DNA from: an uncultured Lysobacteraceae bacterium
Lineage (GTDB): Bacteria > Pseudomonadota > Gammaproteobacteria > Xanthomonadales > Xanthomonadaceae
DNA: 63,856 nt
Direction of reading: 5' to 3'
Assembly (NCBI GenBank): GCA_946480825.1
Contig: CAMLLG010000014.1
Coordinates: 1 to 63,856 of the forward strand
Part shown: piece by piece, positions 19,698-29,605 of the stretch
Position numbering within the stretch: the first letter of the stretch is position 1
Layout of the letters: each line of letters opens with the position of its first letter
Translations under genes and position numbers: made by a program
The notes under the pieces: model-generated
Seen by the model: the letters and a program-made list of their open reading frames with translations, nothing else
Databases searched by the model: none
Told to the model about the DNA's origin: nothing

Positions 19698-19740
19698 CGC
19701 CGTCCCTTCGTCCGACTCCCCCGGCGGCGAAGGGACGGCG
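19698..19740. repeat. Perfect 13-base inverted repeat between adaptor and pump genes
   Basis: CGCCGTCCCTTCG (19698-19710) and its exact complement (19728-19740) enclose a 17-base loop inside the 188-base gap between the adaptor and pump genes. There is no T-run, so it is not a classic terminator. An intercistronic stabiliser or partial attenuator that sets the adaptor:pump ratio is possible. Confidence 0.5.
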
Positions 19741-19844
19741 TCACCGTCCGTTCCGCGCATCGCATCCGCTTCACTGCATCAGCCCCTCCACTGGCCCTCT
19801 CCGGGGCCGGACCGCTGCGGTCTTGCCGCAACACAGGATTTCCC

Positions 19845-22800
19845 ATGGACTTTTCCCGATTTTTCATCGATCGCCCGATCTTCGCCGCGGTGCTGTCGAT
19901 CGTGATCTTCGCCGCCGGCCTGATCGCGATCCCGCTGCTGCCGATCAGCGAATATCCCGAAGTGGTGCCGCCCTCCGTGGTGGTGCGCACCGTGTATCCG
20001 GGCGCCAATCCCAAGGTCATCGCCGAAACCGTGGCGCAACCGCTCGAAGCGGCGATCAACGGCGTCGAGAACCTGATGTACACCAAGTCGGTGGCCGGTT
20101 CCGACGGCGTGCTGCAGCTGACGGTGACCTTCCGTCCCGGCACCGATGCCGACGAGGCCGCGGTGCGCGTGCAGAACCGCGTGAGCCAGGCACAGGCGCG
20201 TCTGCCCGAGGACGTGCGCCGACAGGGCGTGACCGTGCAGAAACAATCGCCGACCTTCCTGATGGTGGTCTTCCTCACTTCGAAGAACGGCAAGTACGAC
20301 ACGCTGTACCTGCGCAACCACGCGGTGCTCAACGTCAAGGACGAACTGGCGCGACTGCCCGGCGTCGGCGACGCCCAGATCTTCGGCGGCGGCGATTACG
20401 CGATGCGCATCTGGATGGACCCGGACAAGGTCGCCTCGCGTGGATTGACCGCCGGCGACGTGGTGCGCGCGATCCGCGAGCAGAACGTGCAGGTCTCGGC
20501 CGGCCAGGTCGGCGCCGAGCCGATTCCGGGCGGCAGCGATTTCCTGATCCCGATCAACGCCCAGGGCCGGCTGCGCACGGCCGAGGAATTCGGCGACATC
20601 GTGATCAAGAGCGGCGCGGGTGGCGAGATCGTGCGTCTGGCCGACGTGGCGCGACTGGAACTCGGCGCCAGCGACTACACGCTGCGCGCGGAGATGGAAG
20701 GCAGGAACGCGGTCGGCATCGGCATCTTCCAGGCGCCCGGCGCCAACGCGCTGGAGATCCGCGACCAGGTGATGGCGAAGATGGACGAGCTGTCGAAGCG
20801 TTTCCCGCCCGGCGTCGAATACGCCGCGCCGTACGACACCACCATCTTCGTGCGCGATTCGATCAAGGCGGTGATCAGCACCCTGCTGGAAGCGACCCTG
20901 TTGGTGGTGCTGGTGGTGATCCTGTTCCTGCAGACCTGGCGCGCGTCGATCATTCCGCTGATCGCGGTGCCGGTCTCGGTGGTGGGCACGTTCGCCGCAC
21001 TCTACGTGCTCGGCTTCTCGATCAACACCCTGACCCTGTTCGGGCTGGTGCTGGCGATCGGGATAGTAGTAGACGACGCGATCGTGGTGGTGGAGAACGT
21101 CGAACGCTACATCGAGGAAGGGCTGGCGCCGCTCGCGGCGGCGCATCAGGCGATGAAGGAAGTCTCCGGCCCGATCATCGCGATCGCGCTGGTGCTGTGC
21201 GCGGTGTTCGTGCCGATGGCTTTCCTCACCGGCGTGACCGGCCAGTTCTACAAACAGTTCGCGGTCACCATCGCGATTTCCACGGTGATCTCGGCGATCA
21301 ATTCGCTGACCCTGTCGCCGGCGCTGGCGGCGCTGCTGCTGAAACCGCACGATGCGGCCAAGGACGCGCCGTCGCGGCTGATCGATCGTCTGTTCGGATG
21401 GCGGCTCCAGAAATACGTGTTCCGTCCGTTCAACCGTTTCTTCAAATCCAGTTCCGATCGCTACCAGGGCGCGGTGTCGCGCACGCTGGGCCGTCGCGGC
21501 GCGGTATTCGCGGTGTACGCGGTGCTGCTGCTGGCGACCGGGCTGGTGTTCCAGTGGGTGCCGCGCGGCTTCATCCCGCTGCAGGACAAGATGTACCTGA
21601 TGGCCGGCGTGAAACTGCCGGAAGGGTCGTCGATCGAACGCACCGACCGCGTGCTGAGCAAGGTGGTCGAGATCGGCCTGGCCGAGGAAGGCGTCGACAG
21701 TTCCGGCGCGTTCCCGGGCCTCAACGCGCTGCAGTTCAGCAACACGCCGAATACCGGCCTGGTGTTCTTCCCGCTGAAGCCCTTCGATCAGCGCACGCGC
21801 AGCGCCAAGGAGATCAACGATGCCATCAACCAGAAGATCGCCGGCATCCAGGAAGGCTTCACCTTCGCGCTGATGCCGCCGCCGATCCTCGGCCTGGGCA
21901 ACGGTTCGGGCTATTCGATGTTCATCGAAGACCGCGGCAACCTCGGCTACGGCGCGCTGCAGAACGCGGTCGGCGCCTTCCAGGGCGCGGTATCGCAGAC
22001 CCCCGGCATGGGCTTCCCGATCACCACCTACCAGGCCAACATGCCGCAGTACGACGCCGAAGTGGACCGGGTGAAGGCGAAGGCCCAGGGCGTGCCGCTG
22101 ACCGAACTGTTCGACACCCTGCAGACCTATCTCGGCTCGGCCTACGTCAACGACTTCAACCAGTTCGGCCGCACCTGGCAGGTGATCGCGCAGGCCGACG
22201 GCCCGTTCCGCGACAGCGTCGAGGACATCGCCAATCTGCGCACCCGCAACGACCGCGGCGAAATGGTGCCGATCGGCTCGATGGTCACGATCAGGGAAAG
22301 CTACGGCCCCGACCCGGTGCTGCGCTACAACGGTTATCCCGCCGCCGATCTGCTCGGCGAAGCCGATCCGGCGGTGCTGTCGTCGGCGCAGGCGATGGCG
22401 AAGATCGACGAGATCGCGGCGCAGGTGCTGCCCAACGGCATGACCTTCGAGTGGACCGATCTCAGCTATCAGGAAGCGACCCAGGGCCAGGCCGCGCTGA
22501 TCGTGTTCCCGCTGGCGATCCTGCTCGCGTTCCTGGTGCTGGCCGCGCTGTACGAAAGCTGGACCCTGCCGTTGGCGGTGATCCTGATCGTGCCGATGAC
22601 CCTGCTGTCCGCGCTGATCGGCGTGAAGCTCACCGGCGGCGACAACAACGTGTTCGTGCAGGTCGGGCTGGTGGTGCTGATGGGACTGGCGTGCAAGAAC
22701 GCGATCCTGATCGTCGAATTCGCGCGCGAACTCGAACTGCACGGCAAGAGCATCGTCGAATCCGCGCTGGAAGCCTGCCGCCTGCGCCTGCGGCCGATCG

Positions 22801-23030
22801 TGATGACCTCGGTCGCGTTCATCGCCGGCACCGTGCCGCTGGTGCTGTCGCAGGGCGCGGGCGCGGAAGTGCGCTCGGTCACCGGCATCACCGTGTTCGC
22901 AGGCATGCTGGGCGTGACCCTGTTCGGCCTGTTCCTGACCCCCGTGTTCTACGTCGCGCTGCGCAAGCTCTCGCGCCGTCCCCTGATCTCGCATGCGCCC
23001 GCCGAAACCGCCGCGCCGCTGCAGGCCTGA
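19845..23030 (+). CDS. RND-family multidrug efflux permease (MexF/OqxB-like)
   Basis: A 1061-aa HAE1-type resistance-nodulation-division pump; the length is as expected. It starts MDFSRFFIDRPIFAAVLSI (TM1) and shows the duplicated 12-helix layout with two large periplasmic loops. TM4 contains the proton-relay aspartates in GIVVDDAIVVVENVERY. The second half has GLACKNAILIVEFA. It extrudes drugs or metabolites in antiport with protons, with the adaptor above and the channel at 23846. ATG 19845 after CAGGATTTCCC. Confidence 0.96.
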   Translation: MDFSRFFIDRPIFAAVLSIVIFAAGLIAIPLLPISEYPEVVPPSVVVRTVYPGANPKVIAETVAQPLEAAINGVENLMYTKSVAGSDGVLQLTVTFRPGTDADEAAVRVQNRVSQAQARLPEDVRRQGVTVQKQSPTFLMVVFLTSKNGKYDTLYLRNHAVLNVKDELARLPGVGDAQIFGGGDYAMRIWMDPDKVASRGLTAGDVVRAIREQNVQVSAGQVGAEPIPGGSDFLIPINAQGRLRTAEEFGDIVIKSGAGGEIVRLADVARLELGASDYTLRAEMEGRNAVGIGIFQAPGANALEIRDQVMAKMDELSKRFPPGVEYAAPYDTTIFVRDSIKAVISTLLEATLLVVLVVILFLQTWRASIIPLIAVPVSVVGTFAALYVLGFSINTLTLFGLVLAIGIVVDDAIVVVENVERYIEEGLAPLAAAHQAMKEVSGPIIAIALVLCAVFVPMAFLTGVTGQFYKQFAVTIAISTVISAINSLTLSPALAALLLKPHDAAKDAPSRLIDRLFGWRLQKYVFRPFNRFFKSSSDRYQGAVSRTLGRRGAVFAVYAVLLLATGLVFQWVPRGFIPLQDKMYLMAGVKLPEGSSIERTDRVLSKVVEIGLAEEGVDSSGAFPGLNALQFSNTPNTGLVFFPLKPFDQRTRSAKEINDAINQKIAGIQEGFTFALMPPPILGLGNGSGYSMFIEDRGNLGYGALQNAVGAFQGAVSQTPGMGFPITTYQANMPQYDAEVDRVKAKAQGVPLTELFDTLQTYLGSAYVNDFNQFGRTWQVIAQADGPFRDSVEDIANLRTRNDRGEMVPIGSMVTIRESYGPDPVLRYNGYPAADLLGEADPAVLSSAQAMAKIDEIAAQVLPNGMTFEWTDLSYQEATQGQAALIVFPLAILLAFLVLAALYESWTLPLAVILIVPMTLLSALIGVKLTGGDNNVFVQVGLVVLMGLACKNAILIVEFARELELHGKSIVESALEACRLRLRPIVMTSVAFIAGTVPLVLSQGAGAEVRSVTGITVFAGMLGVTLFGLFLTPVFYVALRKLSRRPLISHAPAETAAPLQA

Positions 23031-23075
23031 TCCCTCTTCCTCCCTTTCGCATCCCCATCCCTCAGGAGTTTTCCC

Positions 23076-23810
23076 ATGAACGCCATCTCCAAAGTCGCTC
23101 TCGTCACCGGCGCCACCCGCGGCATCGGACGCGAAACCGTCCGCCAGCTCGCGGAAGCCGGCGTCCACACCCTGCTCGCCGGCCGCGACCGGCAGAAAGC
23201 GGTCGCCGCCGCGCTGGAACTGCAGACGCAGGGTCTGCCGGTGGAAGCGATCGCCCTCGACGTCACCGACGCCGACAGCATCGCCGCCGCGGTGCGCGAG
23301 ATCGAACAGCGGCACGGCCGCCTCGACATCCTCGTCAACAACGCCGGCATCCTCGTCGACGAATTCGGTCGCAAGGTGTCCGAGCAGAGCCTCGACACCT
23401 GGCGCAAGACCTTCGACACCAACGTCTTCGGCCTGATCGCCACCACCCAGGCGTTCCTGCCGCTGCTGCGCAAGTCCGACGCCGGCCGCATCGTCAACGT
23501 CTCCAGCATCCTCGGCTCGCTGGCGCTGCACAGCGATCCCGCCTCGCCGATCTACGACTTCAAGGTGCCCGCCTACAACGTGTCGAAGAGCGCGGTGAAC
23601 GCATGGACCGTGCAACTGGCCTACGAACTGCGCGACAGCAGGATCAAGATCAACACCATCCATCCCGGCTACGTGAAGACCGAGATGAACGGCGGCGAAG
23701 GCGAGATCGACGTGCCCACCGGCGCGCGCACCAGCGTGCGCCTGGCGCTGATCGACGACGCCGGCCCGAACGGCGGCTATTTCCATCAGGAGCAGTCGCT
23801 GCCCTGGTAA
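23076..23810 (+). CDS. Short-chain dehydrogenase/reductase inside the efflux operon
   Basis: A 244-aa classical SDR. The nucleotide-binding motif TGATRGIG (residues 10-17), NNAG (about 88-91), the serine in VSSILGS and the catalytic YNVSK (YxxxK) are all present. It starts 45 bases after the pump gene with CAGGAG upstream and is followed 35 bases later by the outer-membrane channel gene, so it belongs to the operon. Some plant carbonyl reductases have the same motif spacing. It may reduce a carbonyl compound that is also exported; the substrate is unknown. Confidence 0.93.
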   Translation: MNAISKVALVTGATRGIGRETVRQLAEAGVHTLLAGRDRQKAVAAALELQTQGLPVEAIALDVTDADSIAAAVREIEQRHGRLDILVNNAGILVDEFGRKVSEQSLDTWRKTFDTNVFGLIATTQAFLPLLRKSDAGRIVNVSSILGSLALHSDPASPIYDFKVPAYNVSKSAVNAWTVQLAYELRDSRIKINTIHPGYVKTEMNGGEGEIDVPTGARTSVRLALIDDAGPNGGYFHQEQSLPW

Positions 23811-23845
23811 GCGATCGACGCTCGCGTCATTTCCGGAGAATCGCA

Positions 23846-25303
23846 ATGACTCACCCTGCACGCGCGACCGCGGTCGCGCTGTCGAAAACCGCGGCGCTCA
23901 CGCTCGCGCTGAGCGCCTGCGCCGCGGGTCCGGACTTCGTCCGCCCCGATCCGCCCGCACCCGATCGTTTCGCCGCCTCGGCGTTGTACGCCGTCGAAGC
24001 GGCACCCGCCGCGACCGATGGCGCCGCGTTCTGGCGCGGCTTCGGCGATCCGCAGTTGGACGCACTGGTCGACGACGCACTGCGCGCCAATCACGATCTG
24101 CGCATCGCGCTCGCCCGGCTCGACCGCGCCGACGCACTGCTGCATGGCACGAAGTTCGACCGCCTGCCGACGATCACCGCCGACGCCACCGCGACCGATG
24201 GCCGCCGAAGCGTCGATCAGGCCGGCGGCGCGCAGCGCGATTACGAGAACTACGAAACCGGTGCGCGGCTCGCCTGGGAACTCGATCTGTTCGGTCGCGT
24301 GCGTCGCGGCGTGGAAGCGCAGCGCGCCGAAGCCGACGCCACCCGCGCCGATCTCGCGGCGATGCAGGTCGCGGTGGTGGCCGAGGTGATCGGCACCTAC
24401 GCGGAACTGCGCGGCCAGCAGGAGCGGCTGCGCGTCGCGGAAGCCAACGCCGGGCTGCAGCGGGAAACGCTGCGTCTGGTCGAAGCCCGACTCGCCGCGG
24501 GTAGCGGCACCGAATTCGACACCGCACGCGCACGCGCGCAATTGGAAGCGACGCTGGCGCGGGTACCGGCGCTGCAGACTGCGGTGGCGACGGCGACGCA
24601 CCGGCTCGCGGTGCTGACCGGCCGCACCCCGGACGCGCTGACGACCGCGCTGTCGGTGCCGCACGCGCTGCCGTCGTTGCCGGCCACGCTCGCCGCGGAC
24701 ACGCCCGCCGAAGTGTTGCGCCGGCGGCCGGACATCGCCGCGGCGGAACAGCGGCTGCAGGCCGCGACCGCGCGGATTGGCGTCGCCACCGCCGAGCTGT
24801 TCCCGCGGCTCACGCTGTCGGGCCTGCTCGGCATGCAGTCGTTCGACGCCGGTGCGCTGGGCGACGGCGGCAGCGGCACGCGTCTGGTCGCGCTGGGCAT
24901 CGACTGGTCGTTCCTCGATGTCGGCCGGGTCCGCGCGCGGATCGCGGCCGCCGACGCCGACGCCCGCGGTGCGCTGGCCGGCTACGAACAGGCGGTGCTG
25001 CGCGCGCTGGAGGACACCGAGAACGCGCTGGTTCGCCACGCACGCACCCGCGAGGAGGACGCCCACCTCGCGGCCGCCGCGAGCGACAGCGCGGACGCCG
25101 CGCGCCTCGCCCGGCTGCGTTACGACGCCGGCGTCGCGAGTCTGCTCGAAGTGCTCGACGCCGAGCGCACCCGGCTGCAGGCCGAGGACGCCCTGGCCGA
25201 AGCGCGCACGCGCAGCGTGATCAGCGCGGTCGCGGTGTATCGCGCCACCGCCGGCGGCTGGCCCGATCGCAGCCCCGACCGGGTGCCGGTCGCCGGCCGC
25301 TGA
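23846..25303 (+). CDS. RND outer-membrane efflux channel (NodT/OprM family)
   Basis: A 485-aa outer-membrane factor with two repeated OEP domains (about 55-240 and 270-465). The lipobox LSAC (Cys26) followed by AAGPDFVRPDPPAP is typical of NodT/OprM lipoproteins; the W-F-DPQLDALV block follows. It forms the trimeric barrel and tunnel that receives substrate from the pump. The start, ATG 23846, has CCGGAG upstream. The same reading frame is open back to 19685, but that is only the shadow of the pump gene. Confidence 0.94.
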   Translation: MTHPARATAVALSKTAALTLALSACAAGPDFVRPDPPAPDRFAASALYAVEAAPAATDGAAFWRGFGDPQLDALVDDALRANHDLRIALARLDRADALLHGTKFDRLPTITADATATDGRRSVDQAGGAQRDYENYETGARLAWELDLFGRVRRGVEAQRAEADATRADLAAMQVAVVAEVIGTYAELRGQQERLRVAEANAGLQRETLRLVEARLAAGSGTEFDTARARAQLEATLARVPALQTAVATATHRLAVLTGRTPDALTTALSVPHALPSLPATLAADTPAEVLRRRPDIAAAEQRLQAATARIGVATAELFPRLTLSGLLGMQSFDAGALGDGGSGTRLVALGIDWSFLDVGRVRARIAAADADARGALAGYEQAVLRALEDTENALVRHARTREEDAHLAAAASDSADAARLARLRYDAGVASLLEVLDAERTRLQAEDALAEARTRSVISAVAVYRATAGGWPDRSPDRVPVAGR

Positions 25304-25407
25304 GCCGCGGTCCGGCGGCATGCGGTCGGCGGGCCGGGACCGACGGGCCCGCGGTTTCCCGGCTATGATCGGGCGGCCCGCATCCGCGGGCGGCATACGG
25401 GGGTCGC

Positions 25408-25950
25408 ATGCGCCGGTTCGCCCTGCTCCTGTTCGTGCTGTGTCTGTCCATCGCGCCGATGCCGAGAGCCGCGGCGGCCGACGTGGTCTCGGTGGAGAAT
25501 CTCGACATCACGCGCTACGCCGGCGAGTGGCACGAAATCGCCCGCCTGCCGATGTTCTTCCAGCGCAAATGCACCGCTGCGATCACCGCCCAGTACACGC
25601 TGCGCGAGGACGGCATGGTCGGCGTGCGCAATCGTTGCCGCACGACGGACGGCGAGATCGACGAAGTCGAGGGCGTCGCCCGTCGCGACCCGACGCATCC
25701 CGGCCGGCTTGAGGTGCGTTTCGCGCCAGACTGGCTGTCGTGGCTGCCGCTGACCTGGGCCGATTACTGGGTGGTCGCGCTCGATGCGGATTATCAATGG
25801 GCGATGGTCGGAGAACCCGGTCACGAGTATCTGTGGATCCTCTCGCGCACGCCGGACATGTCCCGGGCGCAGTTCGACGCGCTCAAGGCGCAGGCCATCG
25901 CCATGGGCTACGACCTCGAAGAACTCATTGTCAGCGCACCTTTGCGCTGA
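25408..25950 (+). CDS. Bacterial lipocalin (Blc-like)
   Basis: A 180-aa lipocalin: signal peptide (about 1-23, AAAAD cleavage region), then the family motif region ITRYAGEWHEIARLPMFFQRKC with the GxW tryptophan, and a late TPDMSRAQFDALKAQA helix. Lipocalins bind small hydrophobic ligands such as lysophospholipids in the periplasm. There is no lipobox cysteine, so unlike Blc it is probably soluble. Two cysteines (in RKCTAA and RNRCRT) may form a disulfide. Confidence 0.9.
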   Translation: MRRFALLLFVLCLSIAPMPRAAAADVVSVENLDITRYAGEWHEIARLPMFFQRKCTAAITAQYTLREDGMVGVRNRCRTTDGEIDEVEGVARRDPTHPGRLEVRFAPDWLSWLPLTWADYWVVALDADYQWAMVGEPGHEYLWILSRTPDMSRAQFDALKAQAIAMGYDLEELIVSAPLR

Positions 25951-26069
25951 CCCGCCGGCCGCGCGCCGGAACCCACGATGACCCGTCCCCGCCCCCCAAC
26001 CTACCGGGGCGTACGGTCCCCGACGGCTCGCGGTAGTATTGCGGCCCGGCAGATTTCTTGGAGCGCGCG

Positions 26070-26579
26070 ATGCAGCGTTGGAAGTTCCGATCGACGGCCA
26101 GCAGGGCGACGTCACTCGTCAACTGTGTTCTGGCCGCCTGTGTCCTGGCGGCCGCCGCCTGTTCCACCGGCCCGGTGAAGCGGGTGTCTGAACCCACCGC
26201 GAGCATCCAGCAGTTGACCGTCGACGCCGACGGCCAGTGGACGGTCGAACTGCGGCTGCAGAATTTCAGCAGCGTGCCGATGCGCTTCGAACGCCTGACG
26301 CTCGACCTGCGTGCCGGCAACGAGGCCGCAGGCGAACTGCGCGCCGAGCCCGGCCTCGACATCGGCCCCGAAGCGGCCGACACCGCCACCGTGAAATTCG
26401 TCCCCGCCGCCCCGGCGCGGCTGCTGATCGCGGATGCGCTCGCCGACCGCCGGAGCCTCGTCTACACCCTCGAAGGCACGCTCGTCGCCACGCCGCAGGA
26501 CCGCAAGGCCCGCGACTTCAAGATCCGGCGCAACAGCGCGCTCAGCCCGGTTCCCGGCCTGCCCGGCGTGCTGCGCTGA
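26070..26579 (+). CDS. LEA14-like (LEA_2-type) lipoprotein
   Basis: A 169-aa predicted lipoprotein with a hydrophobic signal and lipobox AAAC (cysteine before STGPVK). The mature part is all-beta with the pattern VELRLQNFSSVPMRFERLTLDL, as in late-embryogenesis-abundant type-2 domains found in bacterial desiccation or stress lipoproteins. Start ATG 26070 has TTGGAG six bases upstream; a TTG at 26058 is the alternative. Family assignment is moderate. Confidence 0.72.
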   Translation: MQRWKFRSTASRATSLVNCVLAACVLAAAACSTGPVKRVSEPTASIQQLTVDADGQWTVELRLQNFSSVPMRFERLTLDLRAGNEAAGELRAEPGLDIGPEAADTATVKFVPAAPARLLIADALADRRSLVYTLEGTLVATPQDRKARDFKIRRNSALSPVPGLPGVLR

Positions 26580-26676
26580 GTCCGGTCATCGCCCTGCGGG
26601 CAGCGTGTCCGCAGGCGATGCCGCCCCCATCGGCGCACGCCAACCCCTCCCATTCCCACCTCTGCACCGGTCATCC

Positions 26677-28467
26677 ATGAACACCTACAAAGCTCCGCTC
26701 GCCGATATCCGCTTCGCGCTGTTCGATGTGCTCGACAGCGAACAGACCTTCGCCCGGCTCGGCTTCGGCGACGTCAACCGCGAACTCGTCGACGCCATTC
26801 TCGAAGAAGGCGCGCGCTTCACCGAAACCGTGATCGCGCCGCTCAACCACGTCGGCGACCAGCATGGCTGCAGCCTCGACAAGGACACCGGCAAGGTGAC
26901 CACGCCGCCCGGTTTCCGGGAAGCCTACGTCCAGTTCGCGGAGAACGGCTGGGCCGGGCTGACCTCGCCCGCGGCGTTCGGCGGACAGGGCATGCCGCAC
27001 GCGATCGGCGTGCCGGTGAAGGAAATGATCGACGCCGCCAACCTGGCCTGGGGCAACTTCCCGCTGCTCTCGCACGGCGCCACCGAAGCGCTGATGCACC
27101 ACGGCGAAGACTGGCAGAAGGAGATCTTCCTCAAGCCGATCGTCGAAGGCCGCTGGACCGGCACCATGTGCCTCACCGAGCCGCACTGCGGCAGCGATCT
27201 CGGCCTGCTCAAGACCCGTGCCGTGCCCGCCGACAACGGCGCCTACGCGATCACCGGCACCAAGATCTTCATCACCGCCGGCGACCACGATTTCACCGAC
27301 AACATCGTGCACTTGGTGCTGGCCCGCCTGCCCGATGCGCCCGCCGGCAGCAAGGGCATTTCGCTGTTCATCGTGCCCAAGGTGAAGGTGGACCGCGCCG
27401 GCAACCTCGGCGACGCCAACGCGGTGCGCTGCGGCGCGCTGGAACACAAGATGGGCATCCACGCCTCGGCCACCTGCGTGATGAATTTCGACGGGGCCGA
27501 AGGCTGGCTGATCGGCCAGCCGCACAAGGGCCTGATGGCGATGTTCACCATGATGAACACCGCGCGCCTCGCGGTCGGCCTGCAGGGGCTCGGCCTGTCC
27601 GACCGCGCCTACCAGAACGCACTGCGCTACAGCCGCGACCGGCTCCAGATGCGCTCGCTCTCCGGCGCGAAATTCCCGGACAAACCCGCCGATCCGATCA
27701 TCGTGCATCCGGACGTGCGGCGCATGCTCCTGACCCAGAAGGCGCTGATCGAAGGCGGCCGCCTGCTCGGCTATCACGGCGCATCGCTGGTCGACGAGCT
27801 CGAGCATTCGAAGGACGCGGCGGAACGCGAACGCACCGACGCACTGCTCGGTTTCCTCACCCCGATCGTCAAGGCCTGTCTCACCGAATGGGCGATCGAA
27901 TGCACCTATCACGCGCAGCAGTGCTTCGGCGGCCATGGCTACATCCAGGAATGGGGCATGGAACAGCTGGCGCGCGATGCCCGCATCACCACCATCTACG
28001 AAGGCACCACCGGCATCCAGGCGCTGGACCTCATGGGCCGCAAGGTGATGCAGCTCAAGGGCGCCGGCATGCGCGTCTTCCTCGGCATGATCGAGGACTT
28101 CTGCAAGGCGCAGGCCGACAACGCCGCGGTCGCCGAATTCATCGGCCCGCTGCGCGAACTGACGCAGGAATGGCAGCAGCTGACGATGCGCATCGGCCAG
28201 AACGCGATGGCCGATGCCGACGAGCTCGGCGCCGCGGCCTGGGATTACCTGTTCTACTCCGGCTACGCCGCCCTCGCCTACTGGTGGGCGCGCAGCGTCG
28301 CCGCCGCGGAAGCATCGGCGCATCCGCAGGCGTTCAAGGACGCCAAGCGCGAGACCGCGCGGTTCTATTTCGCGCGGATCCTGCCGCGCACGCGCACCCA
28401 CGCCGCGGCGATCGCCAGCGGCGCCGCGCCGCTGATGCGCCTGGACGCGGACGCCTTCGGCGAGTGA
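26677..28467 (+). CDS. Acyl-CoA dehydrogenase with C-terminal extension
   Basis: A 596-aa FAD-dependent acyl-CoA dehydrogenase of the long DUF-extended (PF12806-type) group. Order: N-terminal helices (about 35-155), beta domain with MCLTEPHCGSDLGLLKTRA (about 165-275), the C-terminal helical domain with QCFGGHGYIQEWGMEQLARDA and TIYEGTTGIQALD, where the catalytic glutamate (YEGT) lies, then the extra domain of about 120 residues. It catalyses the first step of beta-oxidation of an acyl-CoA of unknown chain length. No neighbouring fatty-acid genes. Confidence 0.95.
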   Translation: MNTYKAPLADIRFALFDVLDSEQTFARLGFGDVNRELVDAILEEGARFTETVIAPLNHVGDQHGCSLDKDTGKVTTPPGFREAYVQFAENGWAGLTSPAAFGGQGMPHAIGVPVKEMIDAANLAWGNFPLLSHGATEALMHHGEDWQKEIFLKPIVEGRWTGTMCLTEPHCGSDLGLLKTRAVPADNGAYAITGTKIFITAGDHDFTDNIVHLVLARLPDAPAGSKGISLFIVPKVKVDRAGNLGDANAVRCGALEHKMGIHASATCVMNFDGAEGWLIGQPHKGLMAMFTMMNTARLAVGLQGLGLSDRAYQNALRYSRDRLQMRSLSGAKFPDKPADPIIVHPDVRRMLLTQKALIEGGRLLGYHGASLVDELEHSKDAAERERTDALLGFLTPIVKACLTEWAIECTYHAQQCFGGHGYIQEWGMEQLARDARITTIYEGTTGIQALDLMGRKVMQLKGAGMRVFLGMIEDFCKAQADNAAVAEFIGPLRELTQEWQQLTMRIGQNAMADADELGAAAWDYLFYSGYAALAYWWARSVAAAEASAHPQAFKDAKRETARFYFARILPRTRTHAAAIASGAAPLMRLDADAFGE

Positions 28468-28582
28468 CCCGCGGGCCATCGCCGACCCTTCCGTCGGCGA
28501 TGGCACCGGCATGCACGATCGCGATGACCGCCGCGACGAATCGTGCGGCGCCGCGTCATCACAATCGACATGAAATGGGTAT

Positions 28583-29353
28583 ATGCTCGGTGTCCATATG
28601 GAGGCCGACACACCCAAGTTGCGCCTGATCCCCGGGGCTTCGCAGCCCGCACGGATCACCCCCCGGGCGATCGCCGACGCCCGGGGCGATGTCGTCGACA
28701 CCGCAGAGCGGCACCCACGCACACAACCGGATGGACAGACCGTCCAGGCGCACGCCAGCGGCGCCGTCGCGGCGCGTCTGGATGCCGTGCGCCTGCTCTC
28801 GCTCGATGCCCACGGCCGCGTGCTCGACTGGATCAGCTGGCAGGATGCCGCCTGCCTCTACGCACGCGGCGCGGTCGCCTGGACGCTCGGCGAACCCTGC
28901 CTCAGCATCCATGGCGGCATCAGCCGCATGACCGGCGAACGCAGCGTCCTCGAACTGCATCCGATCGTCGCCGCCCGCGGCCACGCGCGTGCGCACGCGC
29001 TCGATCCGACCCCGGCGCTGAGCAATCCGGCGCTGTTCGCGCGCGACCAGCACCTGTGCCTCTACTGCGGCAAACATTTCGGCCGGCAACTGCTCACCCG
29101 CGATCACGTCATGCCGCTCTCGCGCGGCGGCCGCGACGTCTGGGAGAACGTGGTGTCCGCCTGTTTCCACTGCAATTCGCGCAAGGGCGGGCGAACCCCG
29201 CAACAGGCATCGATGCCGCTGCTGGCCGTGCCCTACCGGCCGAGCTGGATCGAACACCTGATCATGTCGAACCGGAACATCCTGGCCGACCAGATGGCGT
29301 TCCTGAAGACGCATCTGCCGAAAAACCCGCGCGGCACCTCGATCCTGAGTTGA
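28583..29353 (+). CDS. HNH endonuclease-family protein
   Basis: A 256-aa protein with a C-terminal HNH domain: CLYCGKHFG (first CxxC), LTRDHVMPLSRGGRDVWENVVSAC with the DH and N of the HNH core, then CFHCNSRKGG (second CxxC). The N-terminal half (about 60-140) has no known domain. Such single-copy HNH proteins are widespread in xanthomonads and not tied to phage. ATG 28598 is an alternative start, because a -10-like TATATG overlaps the first ATG. Confidence 0.85.
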   Translation: MLGVHMEADTPKLRLIPGASQPARITPRAIADARGDVVDTAERHPRTQPDGQTVQAHASGAVAARLDAVRLLSLDAHGRVLDWISWQDAACLYARGAVAWTLGEPCLSIHGGISRMTGERSVLELHPIVAARGHARAHALDPTPALSNPALFARDQHLCLYCGKHFGRQLLTRDHVMPLSRGGRDVWENVVSACFHCNSRKGGRTPQQASMPLLAVPYRPSWIEHLIMSNRNILADQMAFLKTHLPKNPRGTSILS

Positions 29354-29605
29354 TCGTGGCCGTCCGGCCGCATCGCCGCGATCCCTGCCGAGGGTGGCAG
29401 ATCCATCGACGTGCGTGCGTGCATGATCGACGCGACGACGACGCGCGATGTGAAGCACTTCCGCCCAATCCGCGGCAGCGGTCGCAATCTTCGCGCCCAT
29501 CCCCGCCAAACTGACGCAGAAGGTAAGAAAGCGCCGCGGTGCGCGCGTTGACGGGCAAAACCCACTTGGCGACACTTCGAGGTTCACGAAAACCGGGCTG
29601 AAAAC

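Noticed and set aside
19685..25303. An 1872-codon open frame on the plus strand and a 1360-codon one on the minus strand (19779-23861) across the efflux operon
   Set aside because: They are shadows of the pump gene caused by strong third-position GC bias; the translations are Arg/Pro/Gly-rich and only the last 485 codons (from 23846) are a real gene.
28500..28518. Sigma-54-like TGGCACC upstream of the HNH gene
   Set aside because: At the required spacing the -12 position reads CA, not GC.
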